Positions 51,062 through 58,494 of a stretch of DNA of 64,000 nt are shown here, piece after piece (within the stretch, counting starts at the first letter, position 1; each line of letters opens with the position of its first letter). Origin of the DNA: Nakamurella aerolata (GTDB lineage: Bacteria > Actinomycetota > Actinomycetes > Mycobacteriales > Nakamurellaceae); NCBI RefSeq assembly GCF_013002705.1, contig NZ_JABEND010000003.1, positions 372,001 to 436,000 of the forward strand, written 5' to 3'. The notes beneath the pieces were generated by a model. That model ran no database searches. It worked only from the letters and a program-made list of their open reading frames with translations, and had not been told where the DNA came from. Position numbers and translations under genes: made by a program.

Positions 51062-52320
51062 GCGGCGCGAGCGGCGGCGGCCGGATCCGCAGCGTCCGCG
51101 CCTACGCCGCCGGGGGTGCGGGTTCCGGCGTCGATGCCGGCCCCGACTCGGGCACCGCCGGCCCGGCCCCGGCAGCGGGTGCCGATTACCACGATCAGCC
51201 CGCCGGGCACTGGATCGACGATCACATCGCCACCCCGATGTCGATCTACCCGGAGTACCGGGCCAGCCGGCAATCGTTCGGGCTGAACGTGCTCGGCACC
51301 CTGGTGGTCGAGCTGGAAACCGATTCCGGCGTCACCGGTTTCGCCGTCAGCACCGGCGGCGACCTCGGCGCCTGGATCGTGGAGCGGCACCTCGCCAGGT
51401 TCTTGGAGGGCGCCGAACTCACCGGGCCGGAAGACATCGCGCTGCTGTGGGACCAGATGTACCGCTCCACCCTGTTCTACGGTCGCAAAGGCGTTGTGCT
51501 GAACACCATCTCCGCCGTCGATCTGGCGCTGTGGGATCTGCTCGGGCAGCTGCGGCGACAGCCGGTGCACGCCCTGCTGGGCGGCGCGGTGCGCGACGAG
51601 CAGCCGATGTACGCCACCGGTGCGCGACCGGACCTGGCCCAGCAGCTCGGCTTCATCGGCGGCAAGATGCCACTGCACCACGGCCCGGCCGAGGGTGAGG
51701 CGGGAATGCAGCAGAACCTGGACGCGCTGGCCGACATGCGCGGCAGGGTCGGTCCGGACTTCTCACTGATGTGGGACTGCTGGATGTCGCTGGACCTGCC
51801 GTACGCGCTTGCCCTTGCCGACGGCGCCAGCCGGTACGGGCTGCGCTGGTTGGAGGAGGCGCTGCCCCCTGACGACTACAACGGCTACGCGCGACTGCGG
51901 GCGGCGTCGCCGGAGAGCGTGCAGATCACCACCGGCGAACACGAGGCCACCCGGTGGGGCTTCCAGCTGTTGCTGGAAAAGCGTTGCGCCGACATCCTGC
52001 AACCGGATGTCGGCTGGTGCGGTGGCCTCACCGAACTGCTGCACGTCACCAAGGACGCCGACGCCGCCGGGGTGCTGGTGGTGCCGCACGGCTCGAGCGT
52101 CTACTCCTACCACTATGTGATGACGCAGCGGAGCAGTCCGTTCGCCGAGTTCCTGATGATGGCCCCTGGCGCCGACCGGGTGGTGCCGATGTTCGACCCA
52201 CTGTTGCTGGACGAACCGGTGCCGCGGGATGGCCGGATCCGCATCGACCAACTGGACCGTCCCGGATTCGGGGTTCGCCTCAACCCCGAGGTACCGCTGC
52301 GTCGGCCGTACCGGCACTGA
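51058..52320 (+). CDS. L-rhamnonate dehydratase (enolase superfamily)
   Basis: A 420-residue member of the mandelate racemase/enolase superfamily. Diagnostic for L-rhamnonate dehydratase is the N-terminal HWIDDHIATPMSIYPEY and SFGLNVLGTLVVELET. The active site includes the GGKMPLHHG lysine region, Mg2+ ligands in LMWDCWMSLD, LEEALPPDD and ITTGEHEATRWG, and the base in VVPHGSSVYSYHYV. It converts L-rhamnonate to 2-keto-3-deoxy-L-rhamnonate. An Ala/Gly-rich stretch (about residues 15-45) interrupts the N terminus. No aldolase or rhamnose dehydrogenase is adjacent, so the pathway is completed elsewhere. Confidence 0.93.
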   Translation: MSGASGGGRIRSVRAYAAGGAGSGVDAGPDSGTAGPAPAAGADYHDQPAGHWIDDHIATPMSIYPEYRASRQSFGLNVLGTLVVELETDSGVTGFAVSTGGDLGAWIVERHLARFLEGAELTGPEDIALLWDQMYRSTLFYGRKGVVLNTISAVDLALWDLLGQLRRQPVHALLGGAVRDEQPMYATGARPDLAQQLGFIGGKMPLHHGPAEGEAGMQQNLDALADMRGRVGPDFSLMWDCWMSLDLPYALALADGASRYGLRWLEEALPPDDYNGYARLRAASPESVQITTGEHEATRWGFQLLLEKRCADILQPDVGWCGGLTELLHVTKDADAAGVLVVPHGSSVYSYHYVMTQRSSPFAEFLMMAPGADRVVPMFDPLLLDEPVPRDGRIRIDQLDRPGFGVRLNPEVPLRRPYRH

Positions 52321-52407
52321 CCTGCAGACCTGAAGCTGTGCGGCGGGTGGGCCAGTCCGATGCCCCCGCTGCGTCGAACTTCTGGCGTGCCCTGGTCTAC
52401 TGATGCG

Positions 52408-52449
52408 GTGAGTGGGTCCGCTGCTGCCGCCGGGACGACGGGCAGGTGA
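52408..52449 (+). CDS. Possible 13-codon leader peptide overlapping mntH
   Basis: A GTG at 52408 opens a 13-codon frame (VSGSAAAAGTTGR) whose stop TGA at 52447-52449 overlaps the mntH GTG at 52446 (GTGA). A TCTACT element lies six bases before the GTG, compatible with leaderless initiation. mntH itself has no good ribosome binding site, so translation may be coupled through this peptide. Evidence is only positional. Confidence 0.3.
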   Translation: MSGSAAAAGTTGR

Positions 52450-53705
52450 GCGAGGTGCCGAGCACCGCTCCGGCGGCGACGGACGCGGTACCGCTGCGCG
52501 GTTTCGTCGCCCGCGGGCGGCTGCTCGGATTGATCGGCCCGGCATTCGTCGCGGCGATCGCCTTCGTCGACCCTGGCAACATCGCCACCAACATCAGCGC
52601 CGGCGTCGACTACAAGTACCTGCTGCTGTGGGCGGTGGTCGCGGCCGCGTTGATGGCGATGGTGGTGCAGTATCTTTCCGCCAAACTGGGCCTGGCCACC
52701 GGGCAGAGCCTGGCCGAGGTGTGCCGCGAGCGCACCAACACCCCGGTGCGCATCACGCTGTGGCTGGTGGCCGAGATCGTCGTCATCTCAACCGATCTCG
52801 CCGAGTTCGTCGGCGGCGCCATCGCCCTGCAGCTGTTGTTCGACATCCCGCTGCTGCCCGGCGGGATCATCGTCGCCGCCGTGTCCATGCTGGTGCTGCG
52901 GATGCGCGTCAAGGGCCGCGAGCTGTTCCCGATCGTTGTGGTGGCGCTGCTGGTGGTGCTGGCCGGGTGCTTCATCTACCTGATCGCAAGGTCCCCGTTC
53001 GACCCGAGCGCTGCGCTGGCCAGTCTGGTACCGCGGCTGGACGACTCGGCGTCGGCGCTGCTGGCCTGCGGAATCATCGGTGCGACGGTGATGCCGCACG
53101 CGGTGTTCCTGCACTCGTCGCTGGCCGGGTCGTTCGCGGCCGAGCGCCGGCGCGGCACTCCGCTGCCGGTGCTGCTGCGCTACCTGCGGCGGGACGTGCT
53201 GGTGGCGATGACCCTCGCCGGGGTGGTCAACGCGCTGATGTTGTTGATCGCCACCGAGCTGCCGGCCGGCACCTCATCAGAATTGGATGCGGTGTACCGC
53301 GCCTTCGCCGACAACCGCGGCACGGTGTTCGCGGTGTGCTTCGCGGTGGCGATGCTGGCCTCGGGGTTGGCGTCGGCCTGCGCCGGGGTGTTCGCCGGGC
53401 AGGCCATCATGCAGGGATTCCTCCGGGTGCGCAGCAACATCTGGCTCCGCCGGCTGATCTCCACCATCCCGGCCCTTGTGGTGCTGGCGTTGGTGCCGAA
53501 CACCACCCAGGCGCTGGTGCTGAGTCAGGTGGTGCTGAGCTTCGGGCTGCCGTTCGCGTTGATCCCGCTGCTGATCTTCACCAGTCGCCGGGTGGTGATG
53601 GCCGAGTTGGTCAACGGACCGGTGGTGAAGCTGCTCGGCGGCCTGATCACCGCAATCGTGGTGGGGCTCAACATGTTCCTGCTCGTCATCACCTTTGCCG
53701 GCTGA
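52446..53705 (+). CDS. mntH: NRAMP family divalent metal transporter
   Basis: A 419-residue proton-coupled Mn2+/Fe2+ importer with 11 predicted membrane segments. The metal-site motifs are present: AFVDPGNIATNI (DPGN) in segment 1 and GATVMPHAVFLHSSL (MPH) in segment 6. The conserved LAEFVGGAIALQLLF and ACAGVFAGQAIMQGFL segments support the assignment. Family length is normal. The start is GTG 52446, overlapping a possible leader peptide. No manganese riboswitch (yybP-ykoY) or MntR gene is seen nearby. Confidence 0.95.
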   Translation: MSEVPSTAPAATDAVPLRGFVARGRLLGLIGPAFVAAIAFVDPGNIATNISAGVDYKYLLLWAVVAAALMAMVVQYLSAKLGLATGQSLAEVCRERTNTPVRITLWLVAEIVVISTDLAEFVGGAIALQLLFDIPLLPGGIIVAAVSMLVLRMRVKGRELFPIVVVALLVVLAGCFIYLIARSPFDPSAALASLVPRLDDSASALLACGIIGATVMPHAVFLHSSLAGSFAAERRRGTPLPVLLRYLRRDVLVAMTLAGVVNALMLLIATELPAGTSSELDAVYRAFADNRGTVFAVCFAVAMLASGLASACAGVFAGQAIMQGFLRVRSNIWLRRLISTIPALVVLALVPNTTQALVLSQVVLSFGLPFALIPLLIFTSRRVVMAELVNGPVVKLLGGLITAIVVGLNMFLLVITFAG

Positions 53706-53752
53706 GCAGTCCGTCGCCGAGCCGGCCGGTCACTGCTGGCTAGGCTGAGCCG

Positions 53753-54421
53753 ATGACGCAGCGGCTGGGTGCCAACGAGTTCTCGCACAACGACCTGCCC
53801 GACTGGCGCTGGTTGATCGCCGGGCTGCAGGCCGCTTTTCACTGCGGCAGCTACCTCGCCGCCGGCGCGTTCGCCGCCAGGATCACCGAGGCCGCCGACC
53901 GACTCGGGCACTACCCGCAGATCGATGTGCGCGCCCCGGACCTGGTGCAGGTCACCACCACCTCTGCCGACGCGCACGGCGTGACCCAGCCGGACGTCGA
54001 GCTGGCCAGCGTGGTGTCCGACCTGGCCGCGGCGGCCGGGCACCGGCCGGCCCCGCAAGCCCTGGCGCGCTTGGAGATCGCCATCGACAGCGCCGACATC
54101 GCGGCGATCCGGCCGTTCTGGCGCGCGGTGCTCGGCTATGCCGACCAGCCACAACGCGACGGTGCTGTCGACGTGGTGCACCCGTCAGGGCTCGGGCCGG
54201 CGATCTGGTTCCAGCAGAGCGAACCGCGGGCCGGCCGGAACCGGATCCATATGGATGTCTATGTACCTGTGGAGCTGGCGCAGCAGCGGGTGGCCGACAC
54301 GGTGGCCGCCGGCGGGACGCTGGTGACGGACCGGTTCGCGCCGTCCTGGTGGGTGCTGGCCGACGCCGACGGCAACGAGGCCTGCGTCTGCACCTGGAAC
54401 GACCCGCCGGACGGCAGCTGA
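53753..54421 (+). CDS. Fusion of a pterin-carbinolamine-dehydratase-like and a glyoxalase/VOC domain
   Basis: A 222-residue protein. Residues about 1-95 look like a 4a-hydroxytetrahydropterin dehydratase (PCD/DCoH): DWRWLIAGLQAAFHCGSYLAAGAFAARITEAADRLGHYPQIDVRAPDLVQVTTTSADAHGVTQPDVELA matches its alpha-beta layout. Residues about 105-220 are a VOC domain (LEIAIDSADIAAIRPFWRAVLGY, IHMDVYVPVELAQQRVA, WWVLADADGNEACVCTW). This PCD-VOC fusion is common in actinobacteria, but its role is unknown. ATG 53753 follows TAGGCT by six bases, so it is probably leaderless. Confidence 0.85.
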   Translation: MTQRLGANEFSHNDLPDWRWLIAGLQAAFHCGSYLAAGAFAARITEAADRLGHYPQIDVRAPDLVQVTTTSADAHGVTQPDVELASVVSDLAAAAGHRPAPQALARLEIAIDSADIAAIRPFWRAVLGYADQPQRDGAVDVVHPSGLGPAIWFQQSEPRAGRNRIHMDVYVPVELAQQRVADTVAAGGTLVTDRFAPSWWVLADADGNEACVCTWNDPPDGS

Positions 54422-54443
54422 CCCCGGCGCCGGGCGGCTGCTG

Positions 54444-54752
54444 TCAGCCGGTGCCGTTGGCATCGCCCGGACGCCGCTGGCGCTTGCCGACCGGCTGACC
54501 CTGCCGCCGCGTCCTGCTCGGTCGCACCGAGCCGCGTCCTGCCGATCGCGATCGGAAGCGTTCCGGCACATCATCCGCCGGGTCGGCGGCCGGCCGCGGC
54601 GGCGCCGGTTCCTCCAGATACAGGCTGGGGCGGTTCCGGCGCTGGCCACGGCCGACGAAGCCCAACAGGCTCAGCGGGCTGGTGGCGTCTGCAGCCAGCC
54701 CGATCAACCGGCCGAGTCGCCTGCCCACCAGCAACAGCACTTTCCCCGGCAT
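54444..54752 (-). CDS. Small basic hypothetical protein
   Basis: A 102-residue protein. An amphipathic N terminus (MPGKVLLLVGRRLGRLIGLAADATSPLSLLG) is followed by an Arg/Pro-rich disordered tail with many basic residues (RRQGQPVGKRQRRPGD). I recognise no family. ATG 54752 is supported by a strong CAGGAGGG ribosome binding site about 7 nt upstream, which argues for a real gene; upstream in-frame codons lack such a site. It could associate with membrane or nucleic acid, but that is speculation. Confidence 0.6.
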   Translation of the reverse strand: MPGKVLLLVGRRLGRLIGLAADATSPLSLLGFVGRGQRRNRPSLYLEEPAPPRPAADPADDVPERFRSRSAGRGSVRPSRTRRQGQPVGKRQRRPGDANGTG

Positions 54753-54871
54753 CCTCACCCTCCTGTTGCTATTGCCACCCCTGCCACCGCCATCGTCCGC
54801 ATCCGACAACGGCCGGACTGGCACTGGGACGCCGCGCTCTCCCCGCCGGTTCCGCTCCCGCCGTCAGCTGG

Positions 54872-55423
54872 TCACAAGGTTCCGCGGGTGAGCCGGTTGG
54901 CGTAGGTGGAGAGGGTATAGGCGCCCACCTCGAGCGCCTGTTGCGCCCTGAACCCCGCCGCCTTGAACTCGGCCAGCTGCGCCGGCGTGGCAGCGCCGGC
55001 AGTGTCCATCACCGCATGGGTGAACCGTTGCAGGGCAAGCAGATCGGGCCGACTCAGCTCGTGTCGGGCGCGCAGCGCGTCAACGTCCCGCCGGTCGGCG
55101 CCGATGGCGACGAGTTTGCGCGAATGCAGCTGCACGCACACCTCGCAGCCGTTGCGCACCGCGACGGTCATGATCACGGTCTCCCGCTGCAGGGGTGTAA
55201 GGCTGGTGGACTCGAACGCGGCGCTGGCGTCCAGAAAGGTGCGCAGGGTGGTCGGCGACGCCGCCATCCTGCCGATGACGCTGGGCAGCCGGCCCCCGAA
55301 CTGGCTGCGCAGCCGGCTCAGGGTGCCCCGCGCCTGGGACGGCGCCGAGTCCTCGTCCAGATCGACAAAGCGATCGGCAACGGAGTCGGAAACAGGGTCG
55401 GTAACGGGGACGGGAGTGGTCAT
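54872..55423 (-). CDS. Carboxymuconolactone decarboxylase/AhpD-like protein
   Basis: A 183-residue helical protein of the CMD/AhpD superfamily, which contains peroxidase-type disulfide reductases. The active-site block is LTPLQRETVIMTVAVRNGCEVCVQLHSRKLVAIG, with a CxxC and the following His (AhpD proton relay, ExxCxxCxxxH form). The N-terminal 40 residues are Asp/Val/Thr-rich. It likely handles peroxide or a quinone/lactone. ATG 55423 has AAAGG 8-12 nt upstream; an ATG five codons earlier is possible. It diverges from the MarR gene across a perfect operator, so MarR probably controls it. Confidence 0.9.
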   Translation of the reverse strand: MTTPVPVTDPVSDSVADRFVDLDEDSAPSQARGTLSRLRSQFGGRLPSVIGRMAASPTTLRTFLDASAAFESTSLTPLQRETVIMTVAVRNGCEVCVQLHSRKLVAIGADRRDVDALRARHELSRPDLLALQRFTHAVMDTAGAATPAQLAEFKAAGFRAQQALEVGAYTLSTYANRLTRGTL

Positions 55424-55491
55424 GGGTCTGCCTTTCATTGCCGTTCAGTACGCGCTGGGCGCCGGCATCGGTCAAGATGGGCAATCAAGTT

Positions 55492-55524
55492 GACCATATA
55501 GACAACCTGGTTGTCTATATGGTC
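55492..55524. promoter_or_regulatory. Perfect 15-bp-arm palindromic operator for the MarR/AhpD pair
   Basis: GACCATATAGACAAC (55492-55506), CTG, then GTTGTCTATATGGTC (55510-55524): a perfect inverted repeat with a 3-bp centre, between two divergent genes. It overlaps a TTGACC -35-like (55490) and CTATAT -10-like element (55515). This is the expected MarR dimer site. Confidence 0.85.
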
Positions 55525-55557
55525 GAGGAGTAACCAGAGTTGCCTGCCGGAGGACGC

Positions 55558-56064
55558 GTGACCACTGAGCCCGAGACCGAGCCCAAGACCACTGAGCCAG
55601 GGACCGGCTACCGGCTGCCGCTGCTGTTGCTCGCCGGGTTCCGGGAGCTCATCGAGGCACTGCACCTCGAGCTGGGCGCGCGCGGCCACCCCGACCTGCG
55701 GCCGGCACACGGTTTCGCGTTGCAGGCCATCGGGGGTGCCGGCGGCGGCCTGGCCGCTGCCGATCTGGCGACCCGGCTGGGCGTGACCAAGCAGGCGGCC
55801 GGCAAGACCCTTGAGACCCTCGCCGGTCTCGGCTACATATCGCTGACGGTGGACCCGTCCGATGCGCGGCGCCGCACCGCCACCCTGACGGCCAGGGGTC
55901 GCGCCGCGCTGTCCCACTCCGCGGCCATCTTCGACCGCCTCGGGGCCCAGTGGGCGGACCGCGTCGGGGAGCAGGCGGTCGCTGCCCTTGAGCGGACGCT
56001 CGCCGAGCTCACCGGCCCGGTCACCCTGCGCACCGACTCCGCGAGTTGGCTCGGCGGCCAGTAG
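55558..56064 (+). CDS. MarR family transcriptional regulator
   Basis: A 168-residue winged-helix repressor. The core is GGLAAADLATRLGVTKQAAGKTLETLAGLGYISLTVDPSDARRRTATLTARGRAAL, the typical MarR HTH and wing (DxRxRR), flanked by dimerisation helices (LLLAGFRELIEALHLELGARG and AAIFDRLGAQWADRVGEQAVAALERTLAEL). GTG 55558 is preferred (GGAGGA 4-9 nt upstream); TTG 55540 is an alternative. It probably represses itself and the divergent AhpD-like gene through the palindrome at 55492, responding to oxidant or phenolic ligands. Confidence 0.92.
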   Translation: MTTEPETEPKTTEPGTGYRLPLLLLAGFRELIEALHLELGARGHPDLRPAHGFALQAIGGAGGGLAAADLATRLGVTKQAAGKTLETLAGLGYISLTVDPSDARRRTATLTARGRAALSHSAAIFDRLGAQWADRVGEQAVAALERTLAELTGPVTLRTDSASWLGGQ

Positions 56065-56140
56065 TGGGCGATCACCCGCGGCGGCCATTAAGGTCGGCGG
56101 GGCCGGCAGCAGCGTTTTGCGGCAACGTTTGCGGCAACGC

Positions 56141-56185
56141 AGTACCGATCAGCCAGTACCGATCACAAGGCATTACCGATCACAG
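56141..56185. repeat. Direct repeats before the AI-2E transporter gene
   Basis: AGTACCGATCA-type units start at 56141, 56155 and 56172 (the last reads ATTACCGATCA). TTTGCGGCAACG is also repeated at about 56116 and 56128. They lie in the 137-bp leader of the AI-2E transporter gene and could be operator sites or simple slippage products. Confidence 0.6.
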
Positions 56186-56201
56186 TGACACTGGGAGCGC
56201 A

Positions 56202-57602
56202 ATGACCAGCGAGCAGCACGGATCCGGCGCGGAGCACCCGCGGCGGTCCGAGACGGGCGAACACCGCCATCCGGATGATGCGGTGCAGCAAGGGATTTCG
56301 GCACGTTCGACAGACAATCCAGGCATTTCAGATACCGATGCTGTGGCGTCATCGGGCGTTGCCCGCGGACAGGCGGGTGCGTCAACGGCGGGTGCGCCGC
56401 CTGCCGACGGCGAAATGGTGCTGGTCGAAGCAGCGCCGCCGGGCGTCCCGCGGGCGATCAACCTCGCGGCCGCCTGGGGCTGGCGACTGCTGGTGATTGT
56501 GGCCGTCGCAGCGTTGGCCGTCGTCGGCCTGCAGACCCTCAGCATGATCATTGTCCCGTTGGCGGTGGCGCTGCTGATCACCGCACTGTTGAAGCCGGTG
56601 CACGACTTTCTCAGGGACAGGGCCAAGTTCCCCGGGGCGCTCGCCACGCTCACCACGGTGCTCGGTCTTGTCGCCGTCGTCGCGGGGCTGTTCACCTTCG
56701 CCGGTGCGCAGATCGCTTCCGGCATGTCCGACATGATGAACCAGGCGCGCGCCGGCATCGACCAGATCGTGGACTGGCTGCACACCGGTCCGTTGAAGTT
56801 GTCGGAGGAGCAGCTCAACAGCTACATCGACAAGGCACAGCAAGCGTTTTCGGGCGACGGCGGCTCCAGCTGGGTACAGCGCGGCACCGCCTGGGCCGGC
56901 ACCGCAGGTCACTTCCTCGCCGGGATTCTGATCGCCCTGTTCGCGAGCTTCTTCTTCCTCAGTCAGGGCGAGCGGATCGCGGTCTTCCTGATCAGCCTGA
57001 TGCCGCCGGCCGCACGGCAACCCACCTATCAGGCCGGCCGGCGCGCTTGGGTCAGCCTCTCGTCGTACGTCCGCGTGCAGGTGATCGTCGCCGCCATCGA
57101 CGCGGTCGGGATCGGCCTCGGCGCCGCGATCCTGCGGCTGCCGGCGTGGGTGGCGATCGCGCTGTTGGTGTTCGTCACCTCGTTCATCCCGATTGTCGGC
57201 GCGATCGCCTCGGGTGCGGTCGCCGTGCTGGTGGCGCTGGTGACCCACGGACTGGTCTCGGCACTGGTGATGCTGGGCGTCGTGCTGCTGGTGCAGCAGG
57301 TGGAATCCCATGTGCTGCAGCCGTTCCTGATGGGCAAGGCGGTGTCGCTGCATCCACTTGCCGTGCTGCTGGCGGTGGTGGTGGGGTCTTCGCTGTACGG
57401 CATTGTCGGCGCCCTGTTCGCGGTTCCGGTGCTGGCGATGGTGAACTCGGTCGTGCGGTACCTGCACGGCTACGACCCGTTCCCCGAACTCGGGAACGGG
57501 CCGTTGCCCAAGGCGGGTAGGCCCAGTCGCCCCACCCTGGCCGAGGGCATCGAAGACCGTCCGCGCATCGGCGACCCTGACCGCGACCCGAAGCGGAGAT
57601 AG
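56202..57602 (+). CDS. AI-2E family transporter
   Basis: A 466-residue membrane protein of the AI-2E/PerM/UPF0118 superfamily. The first 85 residues are disordered and His/Ser/Asp-rich. Then come about eight segments: WGWRLLVIVAVAALAVVGLQTLSMIIVPLAVALLITALL at the start, a periplasmic helical region (about 195-260), and the family core QVIVAAIDAVGIGLGAAILRLPAWVAIALLVFVTSFIPIVGAIASG, VQQVESHVLQPFLMGKAVSLHPLAVLLAVVVGSSLYGIVGALFAVPVLAMVNSV. Transport substrates vary and are unknown here. GGGAG precedes ATG 56202. Confidence 0.9.
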   Translation: MTSEQHGSGAEHPRRSETGEHRHPDDAVQQGISARSTDNPGISDTDAVASSGVARGQAGASTAGAPPADGEMVLVEAAPPGVPRAINLAAAWGWRLLVIVAVAALAVVGLQTLSMIIVPLAVALLITALLKPVHDFLRDRAKFPGALATLTTVLGLVAVVAGLFTFAGAQIASGMSDMMNQARAGIDQIVDWLHTGPLKLSEEQLNSYIDKAQQAFSGDGGSSWVQRGTAWAGTAGHFLAGILIALFASFFFLSQGERIAVFLISLMPPAARQPTYQAGRRAWVSLSSYVRVQVIVAAIDAVGIGLGAAILRLPAWVAIALLVFVTSFIPIVGAIASGAVAVLVALVTHGLVSALVMLGVVLLVQQVESHVLQPFLMGKAVSLHPLAVLLAVVVGSSLYGIVGALFAVPVLAMVNSVVRYLHGYDPFPELGNGPLPKAGRPSRPTLAEGIEDRPRIGDPDRDPKRR

Positions 57603-57672
57603 CGGCACGCCTCTGCCGGCGCCGCGGACGCCCCTGCCGGGTTCCGGCTGGGAACGCCGCCGGCGCAAGGAG

Positions 57673-58494
57673 TTACGGCGCGGCCAACCGCAGTCCCACC
57701 CTGGTCAGGATGGGTTCGCGTTGGCCGCCGACGTGGACGACGTCGGCGCCGTCGACGCTGACCTGGCTGCGGTGGTGCGCCAGGGCCTGCTGCACGGTGG
57801 GCAACTCGTCGCCGAGCTGCAGCCAGTCGATCGGGCCGAGCGCGGCGTTGTCGGCGAGCGCGGGCGAGACAACGAACACCACGGGGATACCGACCCTGGC
57901 GGCGGCCGCCACCGTGATCTCGTTGACCCGTACGTGATCCGGGTGTCCGTAGCCGCCGTGCTCGTCGTAGGTCAGCACCACGTCGGGAGCCACCGCCGCC
58001 AGCCACGCCGCGACATCCGCGGCCGCGTCGTCGACCGCGGCTGAGGTCAGGCTGTCCGGGCCGGCGTCGGCGGCTGGGCCGGCCAAACCTGGCCGCACCC
58101 ACCGCATTCCGGAGTCGGTGTAGCGGCGCGGCCCGGCGGCGTCGAGCGCGGCGGCCGCCCTTGCCGGCGGGGTACCGAGAAAGTCGTGGCGCTGCACCCC
58201 CAACGCCTGGCAGGCGGCGTCCAGTTCGGTCTCCCGGTGCTCGGTGAGCTGGTCGGCGGTGGTGTCCGGCGGCAGCGCTCCCGGCACCAGCTCGCCGGCC
58301 TCGCCGCGGGTGGCGGTGAGCACGGCAACCGGACGGTGCCTGCGGGTCAGGTAGCTGATCAACGCTCCGGTGGCCAGCGTCTCGTCGTCGGGATGGGCGT
58401 GCACGAAGGCCACCGGACCGGAGCCGAGCAGCACCGCGGTCGCCGCCTCGGGGCTGCGGCCGCTCGGTTCAAGGGCCGGTGCGTGATCGCTCAT
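57673..58494 (-). CDS. mshB: N-acetyl-glucosaminyl-myo-inositol deacetylase (mycothiol pathway)
   Basis: A 273-residue LmbE-type zinc deacetylase, second enzyme of mycothiol synthesis, removing acetate from GlcNAc-inositol. FVHAHPDDETLATGALISYL carries the HPDDE zinc motif; TATRGEAGELVPG, ELDAACQALGV, and VVLTYDEHGGYGHPDHVRVNEI supply further ligands (HPDH). MshB differs from the related Mca by its length and these blocks. ATG 58494 overlaps the mshA stop by four bases (ATGA), linking consecutive steps in one operon. Deacetylases of this family with similar motifs include Mca; the mshA coupling favours MshB. Confidence 0.88.
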   Translation of the reverse strand: MSDHAPALEPSGRSPEAATAVLLGSGPVAFVHAHPDDETLATGALISYLTRRHRPVAVLTATRGEAGELVPGALPPDTTADQLTEHRETELDAACQALGVQRHDFLGTPPARAAAALDAAGPRRYTDSGMRWVRPGLAGPAADAGPDSLTSAAVDDAAADVAAWLAAVAPDVVLTYDEHGGYGHPDHVRVNEITVAAAARVGIPVVFVVSPALADNAALGPIDWLQLGDELPTVQQALAHHRSQVSVDGADVVHVGGQREPILTRVGLRLAAP

